Shown: positions 1 to 10,499 of the stretch, one piece after another | Layout of the letters: each line of letters begins with the position of its first letter | How positions within the stretch are numbered: the stretch's first letter is position 1 | Origin: Echinometra lucunter | Taxonomy: Eukaryota > Echinodermata > Echinoidea > Camarodonta > Echinometridae | NCBI GenBank assembly: GCA_029962745.1 | Contig: CM057154.1 | Coordinates: 14,689,763-14,753,762, forward strand | Direction: 5' to 3' | DNA: 64,000 nucleotides | Translations under genes and position numbers: made by a program | The notes under the pieces: model-generated | What the model was told of the DNA's origin: nothing | What the model saw: only the letters and a program-made list of their open reading frames with translations | Database searches by the model: none

Positions 1-597
1 GTCGAAAGTCTCTGCTGTCGTGTTTCATGTAAAGTTACATTGATACGATACACAAGGTCGAGAGATCTAAACTTTGCCTCATCTTTACTTTCACTTTATT
101 GTGTTAATACCTTCGCATGAGACCCAGTTACCTTGAAGCGAGCAAAGGGGACGGAAAACCAATATTTGATCATCCTATTACACACTCACGTGTATACATT
201 GAGGGATAGATTGTGTACATGTGAGTCGGGGGAGGGAGGGGGGGGGGCGCTTGTAAAACAGTAACATGGTATCCAATGGTACCCACGGTACAAACAAGGT
301 AATTTGACCATAATATATTTAATTTGATATGATTTCTTCTGCATTCACATGTACAACATATTTGACATATAAAATTAATACAAAAGTACTTTTTGACAAT
401 GAATCATAAATAAGCATGTAACAATCATTTTTCAAAAGCAGACACGAAATGATAAATTGTCAAATATTATTATCACAATTCATCAAACATTATATCATTT
501 GTGGAAGTAATTTGCTTGAAAATATGGCAGCCCCATACAATATTGTGAAATAGATCAACATATTCAATCAGCAGAATGGATAATCCTAAATTAAAAT

Positions 598-664
598 GAT
601 GACGATGACGATGATGATGAAAATGATGATGATGATGATTGTATATGATGATGATGATGATGAT
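598..664. repeat. (GAT)n-type trinucleotide microsatellite
   Basis: Imperfect GAT/ATG repeats with a few interruptions. They create spurious poly-Met and poly-His open frames on both strands. Confidence 0.9.
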
Positions 665-1595
665 ACTAGTAATGATTAAATTACACATCAAATTACACGG
701 TGACTTGAACGTAGACCATTGTAGTTGTACCAGGGCTACAGTACTGTGGTACCTTTCTACAGGGAGGAGGGGGGGGGGGCGTGCATCCCTCTTAGTTGAG
801 TTTAGCCCTTGTATGTACATGTACGTTGTAAAATCAAGCTACAAACAGATCGGAAAGCATTAGTCAAAGTTTGCTTGAGAGGACGCATGATGTTTACCTC
901 ATGAACCGGTGATAATCTCGATGTTTTCTCCCGATAAGACTCAATGTGAATAGATATAATCACAAAAATGATACGGCTGCGATCCCATTTCGGGGGGGGG
1001 GGGGGGGCGATAATCATAAGATTAGAGTCTGCACTCATTAGGCCTACATTGTTCAAAATGTTCAAATCAAGTTTTATTTTCCAAAGTAACACCCCTTTTC
1101 TTCAACAGTAATTCACGAATTTACATTTATTGTTTATTTTACTTGCAATTGTCAAGCCTGTTATTTTTCTCTACAAGTAACTTGTATACGTTAATTTTGG
1201 TTGCATTTCAGATTACAGTTGGCTTGTGAGGTGTTATAAGCTAAACAACGGGGACCTTAAAAACAAGCCTGTAGCAATATCAAGCGTTTGAGGTGCTTGA
1301 ATGCAGTCACAGTTTGATATGCAAATAATACATTATTGCATATTGATTAATAATGAACATAATCATGATAATAGTTTCATTAACATTTATGTTTCGTCCA
1401 GGCGTCTTTCAGTTCTTTCTATCTTTATCAGCACAGCATGATTAGTTTCAATTAATCTTTGGTTTGCGTATAATATAAAAATCAATTTTACTAACCTATA
1501 TATTAATGTTCTATCATGTCTATTCCATAACCCTTTTCCTCTCCTGTTTCTCTGTCTATCACTCTCTATCTCTCTGTATGTCTCTGTCTGCCTCT

Positions 1596-1652
<57 letters not shown>
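1596..1652. repeat. (CT)n microsatellite preceded by a C run
   Basis: A run of about ten C is followed by roughly 22 CT units. It lies inside the first intron of the left-hand gene. Confidence 0.95.
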
Positions 1653-1655
<3 letters not shown>

Positions 1656-2000
1656 AGTCTATACCTTCCTATAAACCTACTGCATGCATGCATGCAGTTA
1701 TTGAACTCCTTTTCGTAAGAGAATTTTCTTAATTCGACATATTATGAACAAGGCTTAGTGTAGGTCTATTCAGCAAGAATAAAGAAAGGATGCCTCTCAC
1801 GACTGGATGCCATATGACCATCCCCAAAACAAAGCCCTCTGATTTTTCGTTTGTTTAGTTTGCAATCACTTACTTGTAAATAGTGAAAACACATCGAATT
1901 GAAAAAAAAAAGAAAAAGATAACCATTCTGAATGAATTCTGTTTTATATACAGTTCTATATTATATTTGACAAAATCTTTAGAATAAAATTAAAACATAC

Positions 2001-2079
2001 CATTCAGAGCAACACAGTGTAGTATCATGGTGCACGCAAGCGTGGCGACAAAAACAACGTTTCTCCTTGGCGTGTCCAT
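2001..2079 (-). CDS. first coding exon of an unidentified secreted or membrane protein
   Basis: On the minus strand an ATG at 2079 opens 26 codons plus one base, followed by a good splice donor (AATG|gtatgt). The peptide starts MDTPRRNVVFVATLAC, followed by a hydrophobic stretch ending CVALN: a short basic N-terminus, then about 16 hydrophobic residues. This is the usual form of a signal peptide or signal anchor. The exon ends in phase 1 and the gene continues left, outside the window, so the product is unknown. The start was chosen because it is the ATG of a hydrophobic leader that runs straight into the donor. Upstream DNA has no TATA box but has a GC-box (about 2213-2226). It could be a chance open frame, but leader plus donor plus GC-richer upstream DNA make a real first exon fairly likely. 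Confidence 0.5.
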
Positions 2080-2230
2080 TGTTGCGTCGTCTGTCTCTGG
2101 TAATGGTCTTTGTTGAGCGGCAATCAGCCGTCTGCTTTCCCCAGTGCGCAGCGGCGATCGTTCACTGACTGACCTGGCTGAGGGTAGCTCGCGAGGCTAA
2201 ATGATCTATGAACGGGCGGGCGGGTGGAAG
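2080..2230 (-). promoter_or_regulatory. putative GC-box promoter / 5' UTR of the gene starting at 2079
   Basis: The 150 bases upstream of the minus-strand ATG at 2079 are richer in GC and CpG than their surroundings. They include a GC-box type run (gggcgggcgggtgg, about 2213-2226) that could bind Sp/KLF factors. No TATA box is seen. The start of transcription cannot be placed from sequence. Confidence 0.35.
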
Positions 2231-3107
2231 TGGACAGAGCTCGGGCAGGCTACTCGTATGTATGGATGCCTCGCATGGATGCCTCGTAGATAGATGTTTG
2301 GGATATTTAATTAGAGTCTCTTTTTGTGCATTGGATGAAGGAGGCCCCCTGCTGGAAAGACCTTGGAAAAATAACTGATGGAAGAAGCGAAATTGGAATA
2401 GGTCCATGAAGAGTATACAATTTAGGGGCATTTTTGTAGGGTCTTTTCCTTCATATGAACGTCGCTTGAGGGGGAAGGTGCGAGGGGGGGGGGGGGTTGA
2501 GAGCCCCATCAAAATGTTATGTCGGCAAGCTCGATGGTCTTACAGGTTGTTGGTAAATATCTCAAATGATTTTTTTTTTCTTTTTCAACTCTTTTATCGG
2601 TAATGAGGGGGCAAATAGCCAATTGGATGTCTGACATTGATCTTTTTTTCCTTGCCGGCAAATGGAAAATTTGGAAATCTGATTTACCCCCCCCCCCCTC
2701 CCACCTTCCCGCTCTTTAAATGAGTAGGCAACGCTCGTAACAGTTAAACCTCAATGCATCCATAATGGTCACATGCATGGGAACATTAGTACTTAAGCAA
2801 TTACATGACAAATGGAAAATGATTTGTATCGCCTGAAATTTGGGTTGATTGGCTTGAAAATTTTGTTTTCTTGCGTTTTCTGTCATACCTGCATGATTTC
2901 AGTGATGAAAACACGAATTTAAGTCATTAACATTGTACTACCAAATCATAATTGCAAATGTGTAATAATGTCATTTCTAACTTTGCATTTAGTTCCAATT
3001 TCATAAAAACATTTAACAATTTACATTCAGTAACAAAAAAGTAATGCATATACAAAATACATATAAAAATATATTTACAAGAATTTGGAGGAGCCAGCAG
3101 AGGCAAC
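2231..3107. other. intergenic DNA left of the hAT-like element
   Basis: AT-rich unique-looking sequence with G/C homopolymers at 2484-2496 and about 2686-2697. A 116-codon minus-strand open frame (2162-2512) is present but has no recognisable domain and overlaps the putative promoter, so I do not call it a gene. Confidence 0.5.
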
Positions 3108-5256
3108 TGTATGGCCAGGCCCCTGGAAGCCGGGGGTGCTGGGGGTGCAGCACCCCCCAGAGGGCTTAATTTTGGTGGGGGTGCTCCAGCACCTCCTGAT
3201 TTTTATGAGGGGTAACACAGCACCCATCAGAATAAGTTATTTTCTCATCCCATCTTTATCTTCTCCTACTCCGCGCACATTGCGCGGGGCTTTATGCTCT
3301 TAGCTGTGCAATAAGTTTTTTTCTCCCTCATAAATCTAGAAATAAACAAAAACAAAAACAAAACAAAACAAAATCGCAGCAAGCACTCTTATTCCAGGAT
3401 TATATCCTATTTTGATGACGACCATGAAAGAGAGGGGGTTTATTTCTCGCTCGCTGCGCTCGCTCGTTTAGATTCATGATGGTTGGGAAAGAAAACGAAT
3501 TCGTCAAGCGAACTGATCGAATATAATGATTTAGATATGTTATTGGCCAAAGTTTATTTTGATGTCGAATTAACATGAAAAAGAGTGTATGTTTTTCCTC
3601 GCTCGCTGCACTCGTTCGTATAATATTCAGATACGGGATCGTTTCAGAAAAGCAAAATAATTCAGCAAGCGAGATGACCGAATATTGTATGATTTAGATA
3701 TCTTATTGGCCAAAGTGTATTTTGATCACGAATTAACATGAAAAAGGTGTATATTTTTCCTCGCTCGTATAATATTCAGATACGGGATCGTTTCGGAAAA
3801 GCAAAGAAATTCGGAAAGCGAGGTGATAGAATATATCATTTAGATATCTTATTGGCCAAAGTGTATTTTGATGACGAAATAACATGAAAAGAGTGTATAT
3901 TTTTCTTCGCTCGCTGCGCTTGCTCCTATAATTTACATTCATGATGGTTTCGAAAAGCAGACGATGATACGGCAAATAGGGGATCGAATATAATTATAAT
4001 TTAGATATCTTATAGGCCAAAATTTATTTGGATGACGAAATAATACGTCTGCCATGAAAGAGAGTGTATATTTTTCTCACTCGTATAATATTCAGATACA
4101 GGATCTTTTCGGAAAACAGGAATTTGGCAAACGATGTGACCGAATATAATATGATTTAGATATCAGTGTATTTTGATACCTCTCTTTTACTGTCAGAGTC
4201 TCAGAGAGGTGTTTTTCCTCGCTCACTCCGCTCGCTCATAATATTTAGAAACAGGGCGACGTGACAAAATATTTCTTTAGATATCTTTAATGCATATGGT
4301 GTATTTTAATGACAAAATAACACCTATGTCATAACAAGAAGTGGTTATTGTTCACTCCCTCGCTTCGCTCGCTTGCAATAAGGTGGTCCATAATCGAGCA
4401 AGAATCGCGGTCAGTAATAAAGATCTACATCTGCGATTGTGTTTGAAAATAATTTCTTATGTGTATGTGTGTGTGTGTGTGTGTGGGGGGGGGAGATAAG
4501 ATAAGAATGCTGCATAACTTTCGGCAAATTTGGGGTCACCATCGAAAATTTTTCGGTAAATTTAGGTCTTATACACCCCCAGTCAAAATGTTCTAGTGGC
4601 GCCCCTGCTCGCTTGTAATATTTATAAACATAGTTGTTTTGCGAGACAGCAAACAGTTGGACCAGCGAGGTGCCAAAGTAAAGTCATATTTGGCAGCAAG
4701 GCGATCATGTCATTCAGATATCTAATAGGCCTAAAGTGGCCCTTTTTATGGCCAAACTAACACTTCTTTCATAACAAGAATGGCTATTTTTGGCTCACTC
4801 ACACCGCTTTAGATATCTCATATAGGCCCACCCTGTATTTTGATGACAAAATAACACATAATTCTTTCTTAATAAGAAGTTTCAATTATGTTTGGTTCGC
4901 TCGCAAAATTTAAAAACAAGGTGGCTCATAATCTAGAAAGAAGCGTCATTTTTCCCCCACCGCCCCCTCCCAAAAATGCTTTCGCAACCCTTAACTGTTT
5001 CATCAAGATAAGAGAAATCTACATCTGCGATATTGTTTGAAAATAACTTCTTATGTTTTGTGTGAGAGGGAGAGGGTACTTAGATTTGACTTAGAATGCA
5101 GCATAACTTTCGACAAATTTAGGCCTTACACCCCTCTCCTTCATGTTCCGCGAATACTGAAACACTGCTTGCTCAAGGAGCGGTAACCTAACATGTGGCT
5201 CAGGGGCTCAGCACCCCCTGTGGAAAAAAAATCGTTCTCAGAGGCCTGTGTATGGC
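3108..5256. mobile_element. 2.13-kb non-autonomous hAT-like DNA transposon with perfect 8-bp TSD
   Basis: The element (3116-5248) begins CAGGCCCCTGG and ends CTCAGAGGCCTG, giving short inverted termini CAGGCCYCTG. It is flanked on both sides by the same 8 bases, TGTATGGC (3108-3115 and 5249-5256). An 8-bp duplication and CAG...CTG ends are typical of hAT elements. There is no transposase-sized open frame. GGGGGTGCTCCAGCACC-like sequence lies near both ends. The interior is mostly a degenerate iterated repeat of about 130-170 bp (see separate entry). CpG-rich 'cgctcgctgcgctcgctcg' motifs recur in each unit. Confidence 0.8.
3420..4950. repeat. iterated ~150-bp repeats inside the hAT-like element
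   Basis: Each unit carries 'tcgctcgctgc...', then 'ataatattcagatacgggatcgtttcggaaa', 'gcgaggtgaccgaata', 'gatttagatatcttattggccaaagt' and 'ttttgatgacgaaataacatgaaa' type blocks. The CGCTCG landmark recurs near 3446, 3597, 3757, 3906, 4077, 4217, 4350, 4608 and 4795, so the first copies are spaced about 133-171 bp. The right-hand units are the most decayed. A short GT run (about 4461-4483) interrupts the array. Confidence 0.8.
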
Positions 5257-6500
5257 CTTTCAAAGGCTGGGCTCTTAAAACCAGATTCTTTAATTATAAT
5301 AAAAGAAAGGAAGAGAAATAAGATGATTGATACAGGTTAAGATAAAAGATTAAGATTTAAAAAAAAAATCATTCATGGATAATAACTATACGTAATTTTA
5401 ACCGATCTGTGTGAATTTTGATATAATAACATTTGTAATCAATTAAACAATATACCTTAGTAGAAATTATACTTGACATTGTTACGGCAAATGTAAATAC
5501 AGAGCAAATTCGACATTTTCATGTCACCTTTTTGCTACAATGTTTAATTTCATGAAAAATCGTATCGTAATCGATGTGCTCTTCTTCCAAGAAATTAAAT
5601 TATCACGGCGATGAAGGTTGAAAGGATTGTACGTCATGGCATCCCTTCCATGATAAATATTAGGGAAGATCTAGAAGTTATAGTGACTTTGACATGACAA
5701 GACATAGTCATACACAATGAAAGTACATTGATTAATAGACATAACATGCATTCATATCGGGAAGACAAAGAATGCCACCGGCATGAAAAGGCTTATTCAA
5801 AGTCCTTTGTTTCCATCAGTAATAATCACCCATGGCCTTTCGAAAATCTATACCTTTGACAATTGAACATGCCTCTTATAATCACTGAAAGACATTGTTG
5901 GTAATACAAATCAATAAAAAAAAAAGGGGGGGGGGGGCTCATCGCGAGCAGTAGGACGGACATAACTTTGTAAGTTAGACTTATAAGTTCTTGAAATGTA
6001 ATTTGTCAAATTTAGTCTAAAACATGTTGATTTTTTTCTTCATCAGCTTGGCATTCGCATAGTGAATGGTGGATGAAGGAAAATCGTAAGTAATAACATT
6101 AAAAACAGAACAATTCACTTTGGGAAGAAATAACAAGAAACATTCATACACAGTGAAAGTACTGTACATCGATTTTTTTGGTCATGCTATTCATTCAGCT
6201 AAGCTAAGGAATGCCATTGACATGAAAAAGCCTTTTCAATGCCCTTTGTTTCCTCCAGAAATAATGACCCGTGGCCTATGGACAATCTATAACTTTGACT
6301 ATTGACCATGCCTCTTATATTTACTTGCGGAATCACATTGTTGGTAATACAAATCAAAAAGAAAGGGCTACATTGTGAGTATAACTATACGGACATGACT
6401 TACACTTATAATGTTTTGAAAATAATTATGTGTATAAACTTAATATCATAATTGGTAGGATTGAATAATATATCATAGAAACAGAATGTGAGAAAGTTAC
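5257..6500. other. intergenic AT-rich DNA with an imperfect internal duplication
   Basis: No gene seen. Two blocks, about 5700-5930 and 6120-6365, share an order of short matches: tacacagtgaaagta, gaatgccayyggcatgaaaa, ccatggcctttcgaaaatctat-like and ttggtaatacaaatcaa. A third weaker match lies around 7020-7255. They look like copies of one dispersed repeat. A 12-G run lies near 5926-5937. Confidence 0.5.
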
Positions 6501-6585
6501 AATGCCCCGACCGGGATTTGAACCCGGGACCCTGGCTTTCATGACCAGTGCTCCGGTTGGGGCATTGCAATTTTCTCACATTCTT
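6480..6585 (-). repeat. tRNA-like palindrome (fold-back carrying a B-box)
   Basis: The ends AGAATGTGAGAAA-TT-CAATGCCCC form an inverted repeat with about 27-bp arms. The minus strand inside reads like a tRNA: a GCCCC acceptor-like start, an AGCACTGGTCATGAAAGCCAG anticodon-arm-like part, GGGTTCAAATCCC (a perfect B-box and T-arm), and a GGGGC end. The D-arm is missing and the anticodon loop lacks the usual U33, so it is not a working tRNA. It may be a tRNA-derived pseudogene or SINE remnant. Confidence 0.6.
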
Positions 6586-6744
6586 TTTCTTTGATAAATT
6601 ATGTGTATATTATAAAATCGAACCAAAATCATACTTTGAATGCCTTGGCATTGCAGAATAACTGGAAGTTGAACATGATATCGATAGGCTATTCAGAGCC
6701 CTAGGAAAGAATGATAGTTATTTACTGAGAGAGTAGAGGACGGT

Positions 6745-6885
6745 GTGAGTCGTAGTCGAGTGGTTTAAACCATTTGACTGGTAACGCGATGATCATGGGT
6801 TAGAACCCTGGCACGGCACTTATGTACTTGAACATGGCATTTTATCTACATTGCTCTTTTATCGTACATAAATAAATCATCATGT
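6745..6885 (+). mobile_element. tRNA-derived SINE, short or truncated copy
   Basis: The plus strand has an A-box-like TAGTCGAGTGG and, about 50 bases on, a B-box-like GGTTAGAACCC. It then shares 'cactta/atgt...catttatctacatttg'-type sequence with the SINE at 48009. It ends near an A/T-rich tail (cataaataaatcat). The second half seen in the 48-kb copy is absent here. Confidence 0.6.
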
Positions 6886-7443
6886 TATATAGGCATATGA
6901 ATACCGACGCGTGCATGTGTGTTTCTTTTTTAAAAAATTGTTGGGGCCATCCCGTTCAAATGAAATTTGATCAAAGCAAATCATAAAGTTTTATTCAAAT
7001 GAAAGGATTTTGTCAGAAAAAATATCCAGACACAGTCGTACAAAATGAAATTAAAATGATTTCTAGACAAGCTGTACTCATATGCTAAAGTATAGGCATG
7101 AGAATTAAGACCGAGCCAAAGCCCTTTTGTTTTCCCTAGAAATAAGTACCTATGGCCATCGACAAAAATCTATGTTTGCCTATTGACCGCGCTCTTATAT
7201 TTATCATGTTTACCTGCGGAATCGCTTGTCTGTAAGACGTATAAAAAACAAAAGGCTTCCTCGTGCGAGTGAATAAGAATGTGAGTTTGATTTAGGCTTT
7301 AATGTTTATCATGTTTGTAAATGATCTAAGAATGAATGTATGCCAAAGAGGACCAATTATCATCACCACCTTTTTATGATCATCTGACCTGTAAACACAT
7401 CATTCAGTATGATTGTGTACCATGTTTGGGGAGGAGTAGGAAC

Positions 7444-7446
<3 letters not shown>

Positions 7447-7495
<49 letters not shown>

Positions 7496-7506
7496 GAGAG
7501 AGATGG

Positions 7507-7560
<54 letters not shown>
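7447..7560. repeat. (GA)n microsatellite ending in a G run
   Basis: About 100 bp of GA repeats with short interruptions, then about ten G. It generates low-complexity Ser/Leu and Arg/Glu open frames that are not genes. Confidence 0.95.
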
Positions 7561-7561
<1 letters not shown>

Positions 7562-7599
7562 GAGTAAATGGATCGAGTTGATTTGAGAATCGTCAATTG

Positions 7600-8900
7600 C
7601 CAAAATCATCACGTAACAGTAATGTCCAAACACTGTTTTCATAATCGAAAATAAATTGAACTAAGAATTTTCGGTCTTAATATTAGTTGGCAGTAATATT
7701 CCTTCTTTAATTTGTTGGCATTGGTTTGATTTCAATTACAACAACGGATATGTATGTCTACATTTTTTCAGTACATTTTACTAAACCTTGAAAACTTTAA
7801 AAATGTGTATCTGATGGACTTGATAATCATGATAATGTATTCTCACCATTTCTTGCACGTTTTTCAAAATTTTTGTCCATTTTTGTGCAAAAGACCACAA
7901 GGATGAATGTATATTAATTAATTCCATGTAAAATGCAATGAATTTGACCCCGGCCCAGGCTTTTGGTAAAGAAGGAGAGAAAGAAGGAGAAGAAAGTACT
8001 AAAATATATCTTACATTGGAGTTCTGAACAGGGGTAGATTTACTTTTGGCTACATGTATAGGAATGATATATTGAAGTTTGTAGACGGTCCACAGCCTGC
8101 AAAATTGAGTACTAGCTATATTTCATTAGGCCTATTTTGTACTTTATTTTATTTTTTAAATTTTTTTGAGGGGGAGGGGGTCAGTTATGGTTATGAATGG
8201 AGGAGATTTTAATTTCCGATGCATGTGTTCACGGGATGAAGCAAAGTATATAATTTTCAGGGAAAGGAATGTTTTATTCCAGAACTCAGGATGCTTTATG
8301 TCTTACGAATCTTTTACTGTTTTTCAGAAGAATGTTCGTCATCCTGAGGTATTCATTTTTTCTTTTATGATGAAAGGCATGTCTGTGAGATAATTATAAT
8401 TATAATTCAGGCATTCCTCTTACGTACTTCCTATTTTTATTTCTAACAAGCAGAATTAATCCAAGTCAAATGGATGAGAGGGCGCCATTTCAAGAGTAGA
8501 CATGTATATATTGTATGATGGAGCTACTTGCTGTATCCCCTTTGCATCCACGGCCCCTTTCTCTTTCTCTCTCTCCCCCTCTCTCTTTCTCTATATATTT
8601 CTGTGTTTCTGTCTCCCTATTTGCCTCTCTATCTATCTTTCTCCTCTCTTTCTCTCACTCTCTCTTTCTCCCTCCCTATTCAACTCGTTTCTCTCTCCAT
8701 TTTTCCTTTTTTTCCTCGTTTCTCTCTTTCTTTCTCTCCCTTCCCATGTTTCTTTGGAAGCACATCTAGAGAAGTTAGATAATAATGTGATATGCGCTAG
8801 CTATACCAGAACAGATTATTATCATTATTGTTATTATCATTATTATCATAATTATCATTATTATCATTATCATTATCATTTCTCTCCCTCGGCCTCCCCT
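7600..8900. other. intergenic AT-rich DNA with CT-rich and ATT/ATC repeats
   Basis: No supported gene. A CT-rich low-complexity tract covers about 8556-8750, and an ATT/ATC trinucleotide tract about 8815-8880. Open frames over them are repeat translations. Confidence 0.7.
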
Positions 8901-9101
8901 CTTTCCAGGGAAAAAAATAATTAATTTTTTCCGGGGCTACTTTTTGAGCCCACCGGACCGAATATTCTACATTGTAATACAGTTAACACTGGACCCTATG
9001 AGAATTTCAGGGGCTCTTTTTTTAGTTTTCCAGGGCTCTTTTTGGCATTTCGAGGGCGAATTCACCCTGAGCCCCCGTATATTTTTTTTTCTGCCTCTTC
9101 C
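8898..9101. mobile_element. 188-bp hAT-like MITE, copy 1
   Basis: The element at 8906-9093 starts CAGGGAAAAAAATA and ends TATTTTTTTTTCTG. It is flanked by CCTCTTTC and CCTCTTCC, an 8-bp target duplication with one mismatch, inside a CT-rich tract. Internal sequence (ccggggctactttttgagcc, tctacattgta, ggaccctatgagaatttca) matches copy 2 at 53019-53207 almost base for base, in the same orientation. Confidence 0.8.
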
Positions 9102-10080
9102 TCCCTCCATCTTTCTCCCTCCCTCTACCCAACAATTCCTCAAAGCCTATACTGAAATACATTGTACATGATTTTCCATCCATGTTGTTACATGCTCTCA
9201 ATTTCTACATCAATACAAAACTATCCACGAATCACACAGGACAAATAAACTTTAGTTATGTCATTTATAATTCATCTCCAGGTTTAAACCCCAGCATAAT
9301 AACATCATCACCTCAACAGTTCAATCTGGTACTGGTATTACAAACAAGGGTCTTCACTTACAAAAAAAAATGTCATGATTCAACATATACGATTACCGAT
9401 AATACTATAAGTGAATCATTAAAATCATATAATACTCCCTTTCACAACAGCCTAAGAAGATACTAGTATAAGTCTGAATTACAGTATGTCATGATCAACA
9501 GAAAAGAAATCTTAGAAAATATAACTTTGATTTTTGGATAATGAACAAACATTGGAAGCACTGCAAATGTGAAAGAGAGAGAGAAAAAGAAAGAGGGAGA
9601 GAAGGGGGGGGGGGGGGTAATTAAAGAAATGAGAGAGGAAAGGGACATAAATATAGACAGAGAGAGAAAAGAATAAATGCACAGAGTTAAATGCACATGG
9701 ACGTCAGAACAAAATACAAGAAAGAGCATAGGGCAATAGGGATTAGATTAAAGAGAACAAGATGAATAAACAAGAAAAAATAACCAGGATCATCTTTGAT
9801 AATTAAAAATGAAAAGCATCTTCATATCAAATGTGAAACAGAAAATAATAATGAATTTACAGTAAAATTGATGGTATTATTTATGGAAAAGTCACCCACC
9901 ATAAAGTCATCCACCGCAATTTCGGGTTCAAAATCTCTCATAAATGCATTTCAATTAAAAACTGCTATAGTTGCATGATACATTTCCAAAATCCATTCAA
10001 GTGTCTAATGATTTGCCGTTCACTTTGAGAATTGTGCATCTACTCAATACAATGGTCCATTTCTTCAAACAAGACACTAC
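9102..10080. other. intergenic DNA, no gene seen
   Basis: AT-rich. It contains a GA-rich low-complexity tract with a 14-base G run (about 9570-9680). Open frames here lack domain content and splice context. Confidence 0.5.
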
Positions 10081-10084
10081 ATTT

Positions 10085-10142
10085 CGTCACCAGTTTCAAG
10101 AAGTAGCCCTTTCTTGCGCTTGGTCGCTTGTTCTTCCTGTAG
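10085..10142 (-). CDS. possible terminal coding exon of unknown gene (weak)
   Basis: On the minus strand a CAG acceptor-like sequence at about 10143 is followed by 19 codons reading EEQATKRKKGLLLETGDEM and a TAG stop. The codons and charged, Lys-rich composition look protein-like. However, the upstream pyrimidine tract is poor, no partner exon was found, and another phase is also open (KNKRPSARKGYFLKLV...). It lies about 5.5 kb downstream of the ligase gene stop on the same strand. It could be chance, a retroelement scrap, or the last exon of a small unseen gene. Confidence 0.2.
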
Positions 10143-10234
10143 TATAAAGTTAGCTTCATTTATTATTTTGTTTTATATGTTACAAGCCTGTGAAAAAGTG
10201 GTAGGGAGCAGTACAGGTCATGAAAACCAAAATG

Positions 10235-10492
10235 CACTGCAATCTGTTTAGGCGCAAATATGTAGAGTACAATAATCTGTTGCACGCTGTCATGCAGACC
10301 AAGTAGCGTAAACACCCACATGGGTGTTTACGTTTTCACGAACCATCCCATTCAGGATAACGTGGCATGCACCGCTCCGTAATCTGTTAATGCGCAAATA
10401 TATAGAGTACATTAATCTATCGCGCGCAGTTAAAAGTGGCGCACCGCAATGGGATGGTTCGTGAAACCGAAAACACCCATGTGGCCCACATT
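10235..10492. mobile_element. fold-back element with internal direct repeats
   Basis: Inverted arms lie at about 10309-10352 (taaacacccacatgggtgtt..., tcacgaaccatcccatt) and 10447-10490 (aatgggatggttcgtgaaa, aaacacccatgtgg). A direct duplication (aatctgttnaggcgcaaata / ...tagagtaca-taatctrt) lies at about 10240-10290 and 10378-10430. There is no coding capacity and no clear target duplication. Confidence 0.6.
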
Positions 10493-10499
10493 TTTTTTA

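Larger units (their letters stand above)
1..2000 (-). other. intron 1 (5' part) of the gene starting at 2079
   Basis: The minus-strand gene whose first coding exon ends at 2001 has its donor here (gtatgt, revcomp of 1995-2000), so this stretch is intron sequence. I see no exon in it. It holds G runs near 238-247, 769-779 and 992-1007, an ATG/GAT-type trinucleotide repeat at about 598-664, a CT microsatellite at about 1596-1652, and otherwise AT-rich DNA. The open frames here are low-complexity readings of these repeats. Confidence 0.5.

Noticed and set aside
2162..2512. 116-codon minus-strand open frame upstream of the first exon
   Set aside because: No domain, overlaps the GC-box promoter region, and its start runs through a G13 tract; looks like chance.
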